Positions 1 to 13,559 of a stretch of DNA of 64,000 bases are shown in pieces. A program made the translations under genes and the position numbers. Each line of letters opens with the position of its first letter. Position 1 is the stretch's first letter. Origin of the DNA: Vreelandella arcis (GTDB lineage: Bacteria > Pseudomonadota > Gammaproteobacteria > Pseudomonadales > Halomonadaceae); contig NZ_FNII01000005.1 in NCBI RefSeq assembly GCF_900103865.1, forward strand, positions 1 through 64,000, written 5' to 3'. The notes under the pieces were generated by a model. That model made no database searches. It saw nothing but the letters and a program-made list of their open reading frames with translations, and was not told the DNA's origin.

Positions 1-154
1 CTTCGCCAGTCTGCTTGATGAGCCAGTCGAGCAAACCTGGGTAGTCCTGATGGCGGTTGGGGAATACTTTCGTTTTGACTTTCCCCTTGCTTAGATCGCG
101 CACCCACAGGCAATCAAGTTTCTGTTTGCTAACATCAATGCCGATATATGCCAT
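1..154 (-). CDS. IS110-family transposase, N-terminal part (runs off window)
   Basis: Read on the minus strand from an ATG at 154, the first 51 codons begin MAYIGIDVSKQKLD, the RNase H-like opening (YIGIDVSK) of the DEDD domain of IS110-family transposases; the Asp of GIDVS is the first catalytic acidic residue. The C-terminal serine-containing domain lies beyond the left edge, so completeness cannot be judged. IS110 enzymes move a circular intermediate guided by an element-encoded RNA. The element lies downstream of gltD, transcribed in the same direction. Its subgroup (IS110 or IS1111) cannot be told from this fragment. Confidence 0.85.
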   Translation of the reverse strand, partial: MAYIGIDVSKQKLDCLWVRDLSKGKVKTKVFPNRHQDYPGLLDWLIKQTGE

Positions 155-333
155 CTCGTTGTCTCGCCTTGTTCGTACAGCCTCTTTCGTCGTGCGAAGG
201 GCTTTGGATACCGTCCAAATTTACGAGATAAAAACCAGAAGGGGCCCATCTACAACACAGGGTCAATGCCCCTTAGGAGCCCAACGGGTTACCCTTCTGG
301 CCAGAGAGAATGGTAGCTAATCATTCCCTCTTG
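155..333 (-). ncRNA. structured upstream end of the IS110 element, possible guide (bridge) RNA region
   Basis: Non-coding DNA upstream of the transposase. It contains a perfect 9-bp inverted repeat, CCAGAAGGG at 235-243 and CCCTTCTGG at 292-300, enclosing smaller GGG/CCC stems, so a transcript would fold into a multi-branched structure. In the IS110 subgroup the guide RNA is encoded upstream of the transposase; in IS1111 it lies downstream. That this region is the guide RNA is inference from position and fold only. The outer boundary of the element was not found. Confidence 0.3.
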
Positions 334-442
334 AGAGACACAAGGAGCCCAATTCATTGGGCGATCAGCAATGATCAGAGCGCCGAGGGTAAACGCTGAT
401 AGACGGCCTGATCGCCCGACAAGTCGGGCTCCTTGTGTCTCT
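334..442. repeat. nested 35-bp inverted repeat with internal hairpins
   Basis: Arms 334-368 and 408-442 are 35 nt each and pair except at a few central positions. Each arm also forms its own hairpin: GCCCAA/TTGGGC on the left and GCCCGAC/GTCGGGC on the right. Where the arms differ, the change in one half of each small stem is matched by a compensating change in the other half. A 39-nt spacer separates the arms. It sits between the IS110 end and the gltD stop and has no U-tract, so it is not a classical terminator. It may be a REP-like palindrome or the insertion target of the IS. Confidence 0.6.
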
Positions 443-466
443 ACAAGACCGGTGCTGGAATCCGGA

Positions 467-6362
<5,896 letters not shown>

Positions 6363-6544
6363 GGGCGTGCCTCTAGTCAGCGTGTTTTTTTGGTAGCGGG
6401 GTTGTGATAAAAAGGCGGGTTATTGATTTTTTGGGGAGTGGCAACCGGCCGTTTGTCGGCGGTGCCTGCCTTCGCTACCGTCAGAAAAATGGCCGATCAG
6501 CATAGCCATTTGCAGCGGCTTTGCGCAATCTTTCCGCACCCTTT

Positions 6545-6615
6545 CAACTGCTAAAAACCTCGCCAAATCTTGTAGTTGCACAACTGATCAATTAAAAAGT
6601 TGATATCCATCAACT
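6545..6615 (-). promoter_or_regulatory. cluster of AGTTG/CAACT half-sites upstream of gltB
   Basis: CAACT occurs at 6545-6549. AGTTG/CAACT form an inverted pair at 6574-6578 and 6581-6585. AGTTGAT/ATCAACT form a 7-bp inverted repeat at 6598-6604 and 6609-6615. The repetition of one half-site in inverted pairs suggests binding sites for a regulator of gltBD. The regulator is unknown. Confidence 0.35.
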
Positions 6616-6754
6616 ACTTGCACAGAGCGGAAACGCTATTTTAACGAAAGGCGCTCAATACTAGACTTTAGTCGTATAAAGCGCTTTTTAGCCATGCCGA
6701 TGCTGCATAAGGCATGCGGATTAACTAAATCGAAAACACTGACTCTCGCCCTAA

Positions 6755-6786
6755 TAAAAACACCCCGCTTGGTCAAAGCGAGGTGT
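6755..6786 (-). terminator. Rho-independent terminator after aroB
   Basis: On the minus strand an 11-bp stem with one G-U pair (ACACCTCGCTT and AAGCGGGGTGT, loop of 5) is followed directly by a run of T. It begins 24 bp after the aroB stop codon and would end the pilMNOPQ-aroKB transcript. Confidence 0.8.
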
Positions 6787-6810
6787 GCAACGAGGTTAAC
6801 GCGTCATGGA

Positions 6811-7917
6811 TTAGCGGCGTGGGTAGCAATCTATCAGGTTTTTCAATTGACTGGCGGGCACCGCATCGCTCACACAGGCATTGCCCAGCGATTCAAGCAA
6901 CACAAGGCGCAACCGGGCGTCGATATTCTTTTTATCCAGCCGCATGCGGGCTAAAAAATCGTCGCTGGTCATGTTTGCCGGCGCATGGGTAGGCAAGTTG
7001 GCACTTTCGATTAGCGCGAGGCTTCGCGCTTGATCCGCCGTCGATATCCAGCCAAGCGCTTGAGAGAGCGTTGCGGCCATGGCCATCCCTGCCCCCACGG
7101 CTTCGCCGTGAAGCCAGTTGCCATACCCCTGGTGCGCTTCAATGGCGTGACCAAAGGTATGCCCCAAATTGAGCAGCGCGCGAACGCCTTGCTCGGTTTC
7201 ATCCTCGGCCACGATATCGGCTTTGATTTGGCAGCTTTGGGCAATGGCGTCGGCGATCACGTCGGGGGCAACGGCTAACAGCGCGCTCATGTGCACTTCC
7301 AGCCAGTCTAAAAAGGCGGTATCGCGAATCAGACCGTACTTGATGACTTCCGCCAGGCCCGCCGATAGCTCGCGTGCAGGCAGCGTGGTGAGCGTATCGA
7401 TATCCACCAGCACGGCTTTGGGCTGCCAAAACGCGCCGATCATATTTTTGCCCAGCGGGTGGTTCACCCCAGTCTTACCGCCCACGGAAGAATCGACCTG
7501 AGAGAGCAGCGTGGTGGGCACCTGGATAAACGCCACGCCGCGCTGATAAGCGGCAGCGGCATACCCCACCATGTCGCCGATCACACCGCCGCCTAGCGCC
7601 ACCAGCGTGCAGCGGCGGTTAAAGCCCGCTTCCAACAACGCATCCCAAATACGGCTAACCTGCTCGATGGATTTGTACTGTTCACCATCGGGCAGTACCA
7701 GCGTGCGCACCTCCAGGTGGTCCGGCAGAGTGGCGCAAAGCTTGTCCAGATACAGCGGCGCGATGGCCTCATTAGTCACCACCATGACTTGCTGGCCCGC
7801 CAAATACGGCGTCAGCAGCTCGGCCTTGCCTAGCAGCCCGGTGCCAATATGGATCGGATAACTGCGCTCACCGAGCGCTACCTGAAGCGTACGCTGTACG
7901 CCGTCGACTGCGGTCAT
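6811..7917 (-). CDS. aroB: 3-dehydroquinate synthase
   Basis: A 368-residue enzyme of the shikimate pathway that converts DAHP to 3-dehydroquinate using NAD and Zn. Family motifs are present: LPDGEQYKS, the NAD-binding [10 protein letters not shown] near residue 108, [16 protein letters not shown], and metal ligands in [12 protein letters not shown]. The ATG at 7917 overlaps the end of aroK by 4 bp, indicating translational coupling. It is the last gene of a long minus-strand run that begins at pilM, the usual gammaproteobacterial pilMNOPQ-aroK-aroB order. Confidence 0.97.
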   Translation of the reverse strand: MTAVDGVQRTLQVALGERSYPIHIGTGLLGKAELLTPYLAGQQVMVVTNEAIAPLYLDKLCATLPDHLEVRTLVLPDGEQYKSIEQVSRIWDALLEAGFNRRCTLVALGGGVIGDMVGYAAAAYQRGVAFIQVPTTLLSQVDSSVGGKTGVNHPLGKNMIGAFWQPKAVLVDIDTLTTLPARELSAGLAEVIKYGLIRDTAFLDWLEVHMSALLAVAPDVIADAIAQSCQIKADIVAEDETEQGVRALLNLGHTFGHAIEAHQGYGNWLHGEAVGAGMAMAATLSQALGWISTADQARSLALIESANLPTHAPANMTSDDFLARMRLDKKNIDARLRLVLLESLGNACVSDAVPASQLKNLIDCYPRR

Positions 7918-8477
7918 TGGGATACCTTATTAGACGAATGAGCGGTTTCAAGCGGATCGACCAGGCGCCGAACCCGGCGCAAAATCTCGTTCACCACTGC
8001 CCGCGGGCTACGCCGGTCGGTGCGCACGGTGATATCGGACGTGGCGCGATACAGTGGATCGCGTTGGGTGAACATATCATTCAGCACCTGCTCACGATTG
8101 GCACATTGCAGCAACGGGCGGTTACGGTCTTTCGCCGTACGCCTTAGCTGCTGGTCCACCGTGGTCAGCAGATACACCACCGTGCCGCGCTCGCGCAGCG
8201 CACGGCGATTTTCCTCGCGCAATACCGCGCCGCCGCCGGTAGCGACTACCACCGGCTGGCGCTGGGTCAGCTCGTCGATCATATGAACTTCGCGCTGGCG
8301 AAAGCCCTGCTCGCCTTCCACATCAAAAATCCACGGGATATCCGCCCCGCAGCGCGCTTGAATGGCGTGGTCGCTATCGAAAAAATCGCGCGACAGCTCG
8401 GCTGCAAGCAGCCGACCAATCGTGCTTTTGCCAGCCCCCATGGGACCAATCAGAAAAAGGTTGGGTAAATCCTGCAT
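7914..8477 (-). CDS. aroK: shikimate kinase
   Basis: A 187-residue kinase that phosphorylates shikimate with ATP. The P-loop is [12 protein letters not shown] near the N-terminus, followed by the shikimate-binding DSDH region, the RxxE segment in FRQREV and the [11 protein letters not shown] motif. The lid arginine region is RPLLQ. The start codon shares a base with the pilQ stop (TGATG) and the end overlaps aroB, so it is tightly embedded in the operon. The C-terminal 15 or so residues extend slightly beyond short family members. Confidence 0.96.
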   Translation of the reverse strand: MQDLPNLFLIGPMGAGKSTIGRLLAAELSRDFFDSDHAIQARCGADIPWIFDVEGEQGFRQREVHMIDELTQRQPVVVATGGGAVLREENRRALRERGTVVYLLTTVDQQLRRTAKDRNRPLLQCANREQVLNDMFTQRDPLYRATSDITVRTDRRSPRAVVNEILRRVRRLVDPLETAHSSNKVSQ

Positions 8478-10516
8478 CAGCGAACCGTTAAGCCATCGTC
8501 AAGAAGTCGTGGTGTAATAAAGACTAACAACTCTACCTTTTCATTGCTCTCTTCGGTATAGCGAAACAGTCGACCTAGTAAAGGAATATCGCCAAGCAGT
8601 GGTGTTTTGGAAACTTGTCTTAGCTCTTCAGTCGTCAAAATACCCCCCAACACCACCGTTTGCCCGTTATCTACCAATACCTGGGTCTCGATCTCGTTGG
8701 TATCAATCGGCGGCTCACCGCCAAATTCGGATTCGCGGAAGCTGTCGTTGCGAATCAACAGATCCATGATAATACGGTTATCGGGGGTGATTTGCGGGGT
8801 CACCTCAAGGGATAACAACGCCTCTTTAAACTCGGTGTCCGGGTTATCGTTGCCGTCCACGCTTTGAAAGGCACGCTCTTCACCCTGACTGATGGTGGCG
8901 GTGCGCTGGTTAGCGGTAATGATTTTCGGCTGTGAAATCGTTTGGCTTTTACCTTCGCTTTCTAAGGCGCGCAGCTCAAGATCAAGCAATACGTCGCCTG
9001 CCAAATAGCCAAAGCTAAAGCCGGTTCCAGCGTCGGAGGTGTCGCCCAAATCCACCGCTAGTCCGCCCCGGGCGCGGTTTAAACCGTCGGGGTTAATATC
9101 CCGAGCGGTAAAGTTACCGTTATCGTTTTCCTGAAACCCGCGAGTGCTGGACGCGCCCCAGTTAACCCCCAACTCGCGGGAGGCGGTGTCGCGGGCAATC
9201 ACGATGCGTGCTTCAATCTGCACCTGGCGAACAGCCACATCCAAACGATCCAGCGTGCCCCTAATATCGCGCACTTGATCCGCCGTGTCCTGAATCAACA
9301 GCGTGTTGGTTCGCTGGTCAACGCTGACCCGGCCACGCTCGGTGAGCAGGCCGAAGCCATCGCCGCCGCGCAGCAGCTGCGCTAGGTCTTCCGCACGGGC
9401 GTATTTCACTTCCACAAACTCGGTAACTAGCGGCGCCAGGGTTGCCTGCTGGTCGCGGGCTTGTAACTTTTGACGCTCCAGCTCGGCGAGTTCACTGGGC
9501 GGCGCGACCACAATCACATTGCCGTTTTTACGGCTGGAGAGACCCTGGCTCTGCAGGATCAAGTCTAACGCTTGATCCCAGGGGACATCGTTGAGGTTGA
9601 GCGTCACCCGCCCACTAACGCTGTCGCTGGCCACCAGGTTCAAACCGGTAAAGTCGGCTAACGTGGCCAGCACGGCACGCACTTCAATATCCTGGAAATT
9701 AAGGCTCAAGCGCTCGCCAGTATATTCTTCGCCTTGATCCATACGGGCCTGCTGGGGCGATTCGCTAACGGGCTGAACCTCTACCGTTAATTGCCCTCCC
9801 GACTGAGACGACACCATGGCATAGGGGCCATCGGTGGTAATCACCAGTTCGCTACCGCGCTGCCCTCGACGCGGGGTAATGCGCGTAATCGGCGTGGCAA
9901 AATCCGTCACGTCATAGACTTGGTTCAGCGCGTCAGGCACGGTGATTTGACCTAGATCGACGACGACTTCATTGCGCCCGCCTTCACGAACACGAGGATT
10001 CACACCGTCGCGATCAAAGGTCACCAATAAACGCCCCGCGCCGTCCTCGCCGCGCTGAAAATCGATGTCTTCCACCTGCGGCCCCTGCGCGGTTTCAAGG
10101 CCCTGGCCGGATGCCTCTTGCGGTTGATTGGGCGCTGCGAGGGTCACCGTGAGCCGATCGCCGGAAACCGACGAGCGGAACTGCCTCGGGGCCTCCAAGT
10201 CGAGAACCAAGCGCGTACGACCGCTGCCTTCCAACGCCGTTATGCGTTCGAGGCCCCCTTGATCAATCTGCATCCGCCGCTCGGCGAGGCCATTTTCAGC
10301 ACCAGCCAAGTCCAGTGCCAAACGCGGTGGATTCGTTAACGGATAGCCATTGAGCTCAGGGACGTCGCCGCTGAAACGTAAATCCATCATTACCTCACCG
10401 CTTTCCGACTGGCGTACGTCCAGGTCGGTTAACACAGACGCCATCGCCCAGCAGGGAAATAGCGCCACTGCCAACAGCATGCCTTGCCGAAAACGGCTTA
10501 CCAACGAGTCTGCCAT
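8477..10516 (-). CDS. pilQ: type IV pilus secretin PilQ
   Basis: The outer-membrane secretin through which the pilus is extruded. I use the ATG at 10516 because it has GGAG 5 nt upstream, opens with a signal peptide (cleavage likely after CWAMA) and avoids a 44-bp overlap with pilP. Order: AMIN domains (about 30-250, peptidoglycan binding), an STN/N0 domain ([25 protein letters not shown]), an N1 domain, and the secretin core with the [15 protein letters not shown] segment near the end. The size is about 680 residues, normal for PilQ. Confidence 0.95.
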   Translation of the reverse strand: MADSLVSRFRQGMLLAVALFPCWAMASVLTDLDVRQSESGEVMMDLRFSGDVPELNGYPLTNPPRLALDLAGAENGLAERRMQIDQGGLERITALEGSGRTRLVLDLEAPRQFRSSVSGDRLTVTLAAPNQPQEASGQGLETAQGPQVEDIDFQRGEDGAGRLLVTFDRDGVNPRVREGGRNEVVVDLGQITVPDALNQVYDVTDFATPITRITPRRGQRGSELVITTDGPYAMVSSQSGGQLTVEVQPVSESPQQARMDQGEEYTGERLSLNFQDIEVRAVLATLADFTGLNLVASDSVSGRVTLNLNDVPWDQALDLILQSQGLSSRKNGNVIVVAPPSELAELERQKLQARDQQATLAPLVTEFVEVKYARAEDLAQLLRGGDGFGLLTERGRVSVDQRTNTLLIQDTADQVRDIRGTLDRLDVAVRQVQIEARIVIARDTASRELGVNWGASSTRGFQENDNGNFTARDINPDGLNRARGGLAVDLGDTSDAGTGFSFGYLAGDVLLDLELRALESEGKSQTISQPKIITANQRTATISQGEERAFQSVDGNDNPDTEFKEALLSLEVTPQITPDNRIIMDLLIRNDSFRESEFGGEPPIDTNEIETQVLVDNGQTVVLGGILTTEELRQVSKTPLLGDIPLLGRLFRYTEESNEKVELLVFITPRLLDDGLTVR

Positions 10517-10526
10517 GGGCCTCCAT

Positions 10527-11120
10527 CTACCTTCTTTGGGTCGCTGGGTCATCATCAACGTCCCGGTCATCAGTTAGGCGCTCATCATCAATGGTGAGCG
10601 TGGCCGGACGCGACTGCCACCCGTTTTGCCGGGTGTAGACGCGCTCGGTGATACGGACTTTCTGGTCGGAGATAGCCGTGATGCGGCCATAATCGGTTCC
10701 TACATAGTTACCTTCCCGTACCGTCACCACCTCACCGTCGGGTGCGGCAACCATGGCAACATTACGCGTGCCCATCTGCAGCGTGCCAACTAATTGCAGT
10801 TCTTGCAGCGAAAATCGCTCCAGCGGTTCGGGAGAGCGCTGTTGATCGGGGGCGTTTTCACTTACCAACCGCTCGCCGGACGCGCTGTTAGGGATCGATT
10901 CGGGCGGCAAAAACGGGCTGCGCGCATTACTGTGCTGATAGCGTTGCGCAGGATACAGTGGCACATACGGGATCACCATGGCGGGCTCACCACTGGGCAT
11001 TTGCCGGATATCGCTGAGCGTGGCCTCCAATTGTGTTAACGAAGGGTCTGCACAGCCGGTCAACAAGGCAAGCCCCGCTATTCCCACACACAGGGGCCAT
11101 TGGCGGACGAGTCGCCTCAT
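10527..11120 (-). CDS. pilP: type IV pilus assembly lipoprotein PilP
   Basis: A 197-residue lipoprotein that links the inner-membrane PilMNO complex to PilQ. The N-terminus is a lipoprotein signal with lipobox LLTGC (Cys23). The C-terminal beta domain has the family run FSLQELQLVGTL followed by NVAMVAAPDGEVVTVREGNYVG. The start overlaps the pilO stop by 4 bp (ATGA) and pilQ starts 10 bp downstream. It has the long Pro/Ser-rich linker expected between membrane anchor and folded domain. Confidence 0.95.
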   Translation of the reverse strand: MRRLVRQWPLCVGIAGLALLTGCADPSLTQLEATLSDIRQMPSGEPAMVIPYVPLYPAQRYQHSNARSPFLPPESIPNSASGERLVSENAPDQQRSPEPLERFSLQELQLVGTLQMGTRNVAMVAAPDGEVVTVREGNYVGTDYGRITAISDQKVRITERVYTRQNGWQSRPATLTIDDERLTDDRDVDDDPATQRR

Positions 11121-11743
11121 GGTGCATCCTCCCGATCACGGTAGGTGCGTGCCAACATTGAGAGGCGCAGCGTATCGCCATTGCTGTCTGCCCTTTCCAG
11201 GGCAAAATCATGCTGGGTCACCAACCGTGATAGCGAGGCCATATCGGCCACGAAACGGGCAATTTGATGAAAGTCGCCACGCACCTGAATATCCAGCGGC
11301 TGCTCCACATAGTGCGGCTGGGTGACCGTGGGGCGCAAACGAATGGTTTCGATGGTCAGCCGGTTATCGACCGCTGCGTCGCTGATGCTATCGAGCAACG
11401 AGGGAATTTCCGCATCGGTCGGCAGAATCGCCCTGAGACGTGCCATCTGGTCTTCAAGCGTGGCTAGCTGCTCGCGCATTTTGGGCAGTTGAACCGCTTC
11501 GCCCGCCTGTCGGCGATAATCGCTGAGTAAGCGCGACTCTTGCTGCTGAGCACTCACCAGTGCGGCGCGGCGCTCGCCGATCACCCACCACTCCATCACC
11601 AACAACGCGACGAGCAACGCCAACCCGCCACACAGTGCTTTGAGCAGCGACGGCCAGCCGCCAGCTTCTTTAACGTCCAGGTCGCGCCAATCGACCTCTC
11701 GAAGCTGTTGCCATTCATACGCCCAACGTTCTCGATTCCACAT
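11117..11743 (-). CDS. pilO: type IV pilus inner-membrane protein PilO
   Basis: A 208-residue bitopic protein that forms the alignment subcomplex with PilN. After a short cytoplasmic N-terminus there is one membrane segment (about 32-52), a coiled coil (about 60-105) and a ferredoxin-like C-terminal domain with the family stretch YVEQPLDIQVRGDFHQIARF. An upstream GTG at 11746 is in frame, but the ATG at 11743 overlaps the pilN stop as TGATG and is preferred. It overlaps pilP by 4 bp. Confidence 0.94.
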   Translation of the reverse strand: MWNRERWAYEWQQLREVDWRDLDVKEAGGWPSLLKALCGGLALLVALLVMEWWVIGERRAALVSAQQQESRLLSDYRRQAGEAVQLPKMREQLATLEDQMARLRAILPTDAEIPSLLDSISDAAVDNRLTIETIRLRPTVTQPHYVEQPLDIQVRGDFHQIARFVADMASLSRLVTQHDFALERADSNGDTLRLSMLARTYRDREDAP

Positions 11744-12309
11744 CACGGCTGCTCCCCGGCTAGCGGTGTCGCGAGCGCCGTTTGTTCAACCTCGAAACGG
11801 AACTGGCGGCCGTTGCCCTGGCCATCGCTCTCAACTTCTGACAACGATGGCACCCCCAGTGCCTGGGTATCGGCGACCCGGCGCAGCTGTTCTGACACTT
11901 GACGCTCACTGGTGGCGACGCCTTCTACGCTCACCTGTGCGCCGTTGCGCGAGACCCGCTGATAAACCACTCCGCCAGCCACGCTATCCGCCAGGGCATT
12001 AAATAACGCCACAGCGCTGGTGCGTTGCGTTTGCAGCGTCTGAAACACCACCAGTTGTTCGCCCAGCCGTAAAGCGTCGGCTTTATAACGTTGCAGCTCG
12101 CCGATATCCTCAGATAACTCGCGCGCCTGTGCTTCGATAAAGGCATTCCGCTGCTGCTGAGCGGCTACTTGAGTGGCATAGAATTTGGCAATCCCCCACC
12201 CTAGCGCCGCACCCACCAGCAATATCAACACCATGATGTGGTAAAACCGTCGCGTGCGTTGCTCGCGCTGTTGCTCCCGCCACGGCAGTAGGTTAATGGT
12301 AATGCTCAT
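11743..12309 (-). CDS. pilN: type IV pilus inner-membrane protein PilN
   Basis: A 188-residue partner of PilO. It opens with INLLPWRE, the conserved PilM-binding peptide, then a membrane helix (about 22-44), a coiled coil and a C-terminal ferredoxin-like domain containing VSVEGVATSERQVSE. The start overlaps the pilM stop by 4 bp (ATGA). It is part of the pilMNOPQ operon. Confidence 0.95.
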   Translation of the reverse strand: MSITINLLPWREQQREQRTRRFYHIMVLILLVGAALGWGIAKFYATQVAAQQQRNAFIEAQARELSEDIGELQRYKADALRLGEQLVVFQTLQTQRTSAVALFNALADSVAGGVVYQRVSRNGAQVSVEGVATSERQVSEQLRRVADTQALGVPSLSEVESDGQGNGRQFRFEVEQTALATPLAGEQP

Positions 12310-13367
12310 TGCCCTACCCTCATGGCTAAGCCGCCCGCGGTGAGCATGGCCGGTGCGTCATTGGTGAGTGCTTCAGCATCCAGTCGTTTATTAACCAACA
12401 TGGACTGGAAGGGATTGGCGATGGTCACCGACATTCCGCTGTCTTCGGCGATACGCTCCGCAAGCCCGGGGATGACGCTCGACCCACCCGCCAACACAAT
12501 GTGTTTTACCTCGTGCTGACGGCCCGCGGTGTAATACAGCTGCAGCGACCGCCCTACCTGCTGCACCACCGTTTCCAAAAACGGGTTCAACACGCTCGAT
12601 TGATAGTCATCGGGCAGACCGCCGCGTTTTTTGGCAAATCCCGCCTCTTCCATGCTGAGCTGATAACGGTCGCGAATCGCATCGGTCAGTTGGCGGCCGC
12701 CAAACACGGTGTCGCGGCTGTACACAATGTGCCCACCGCGTACCACGTGAAACGCATTCATATTGGCGCCGATATCCACCAACCCTACGCAGGCGTCAGG
12801 GTCATCCCGTACGTGCAACTGGCGACGCAACATCTCGAATGAGCGCTCCATGGCAAAGGTTTCGACTTCCACCGCGGCAGGCTCAAGCCCCGCCCGCTCC
12901 AAGGTCTGGGTTAACTGGCTGACGTCCTGCTGACGGCAGGCGACGAGCACCACCTGTTGGCGCTCGTCGTCAAACGGCGACGGACCTAAACATTCAAAAT
13001 CGAACGCCACTTCATTGAACGGGAATGGAATATGCCGGTCTGATTCGGCAATAATCCGTGCTTCAATGTCATCTTCGCTAAGCGATCGCGGAAAACTGAG
13101 CGTTTTGGTGATCGCCGCGCTGGCGGGCACGGCCACGGCGGCTTTACGCGTCGAGGGGCGGGCATGCTCTACCGCACGACTGAGGACATTGGCCACGTCG
13201 TCGATATCACGGATGCGGCGCTCAACAACTGCGCCTTCGCGCAGCGGGCGCACCGCATAGCTTTCGACTTGAAAGTTTTGATGAGCATATTTGAGCTCAA
13301 GCAGCTTGACGGTCGCCGACGTAATATCGACGCCGATCAACCCGTTACGGGGTTTGAGTAAGCGCAT
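12306..13367 (-). CDS. pilM: type IV pilus cytoplasmic ATPase-like PilM
   Basis: An actin/FtsA-like cytoplasmic protein that binds the PilN N-terminus. Starting at the ATG at 13367 gives 353 residues beginning MRLLKPRNGLIGVDI; a longer TTG start at 13391 adds 8 unlikely residues. Nucleotide-binding signatures are GVDITSATVKLLEL (phosphate 1), VGLVDIGANMNAFHVV (phosphate 2) and VLAGGSSVIPGLAE (adenosine). It is the first gene of the operon and is divergent from ponA, sharing a roughly 190-bp promoter region. Confidence 0.95.
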   Translation of the reverse strand: MRLLKPRNGLIGVDITSATVKLLELKYAHQNFQVESYAVRPLREGAVVERRIRDIDDVANVLSRAVEHARPSTRKAAVAVPASAAITKTLSFPRSLSEDDIEARIIAESDRHIPFPFNEVAFDFECLGPSPFDDERQQVVLVACRQQDVSQLTQTLERAGLEPAAVEVETFAMERSFEMLRRQLHVRDDPDACVGLVDIGANMNAFHVVRGGHIVYSRDTVFGGRQLTDAIRDRYQLSMEEAGFAKKRGGLPDDYQSSVLNPFLETVVQQVGRSLQLYYTAGRQHEVKHIVLAGGSSVIPGLAERIAEDSGMSVTIANPFQSMLVNKRLDAEALTNDAPAMLTAGGLAMRVGQ

Positions 13368-13418
13368 TATGGGTCCGGTGTCGCCTGCCAATCGCGTTGA
13401 TCGAGGTTACATGATTTT

Positions 13419-13434
13419 GAGTGAAGTCTCACTC
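13419..13434. promoter_or_regulatory. inverted repeat in the pilM / ponA divergent promoter region
   Basis: GAGTGA at 13419-13424 and TCACTC at 13429-13434 form a 6-bp inverted repeat with a 4-bp spacer, 52 bp upstream of the pilM start. It could be an operator; no regulator can be named. Confidence 0.25.
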
Positions 13435-13559
13435 ACGCGGCACCAGAGTACATCAACACTGGTGGTGGCCGCCTCGGCTTCCTATAATGGCAGCCAGTTG
13501 CGTGATACGGTCGTTTAGATACCGTCTCCTTTTTTTCATCCCATGGGTACTTTCCATTC

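Larger units (their letters stand above)
6363..6810. other. intergenic region between gltB and aroB
   Basis: A 448-bp gap with no credible gene. It holds the aroB terminator at its right end (6755-6786) and a cluster of CAACT/AGTTG half-sites (6545-6615) in the gltB leader. In Pseudomonas a SPOR-domain (DamX-like) gene sits between aroB and gltB; no trace of one is visible here. Confidence 0.6.
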
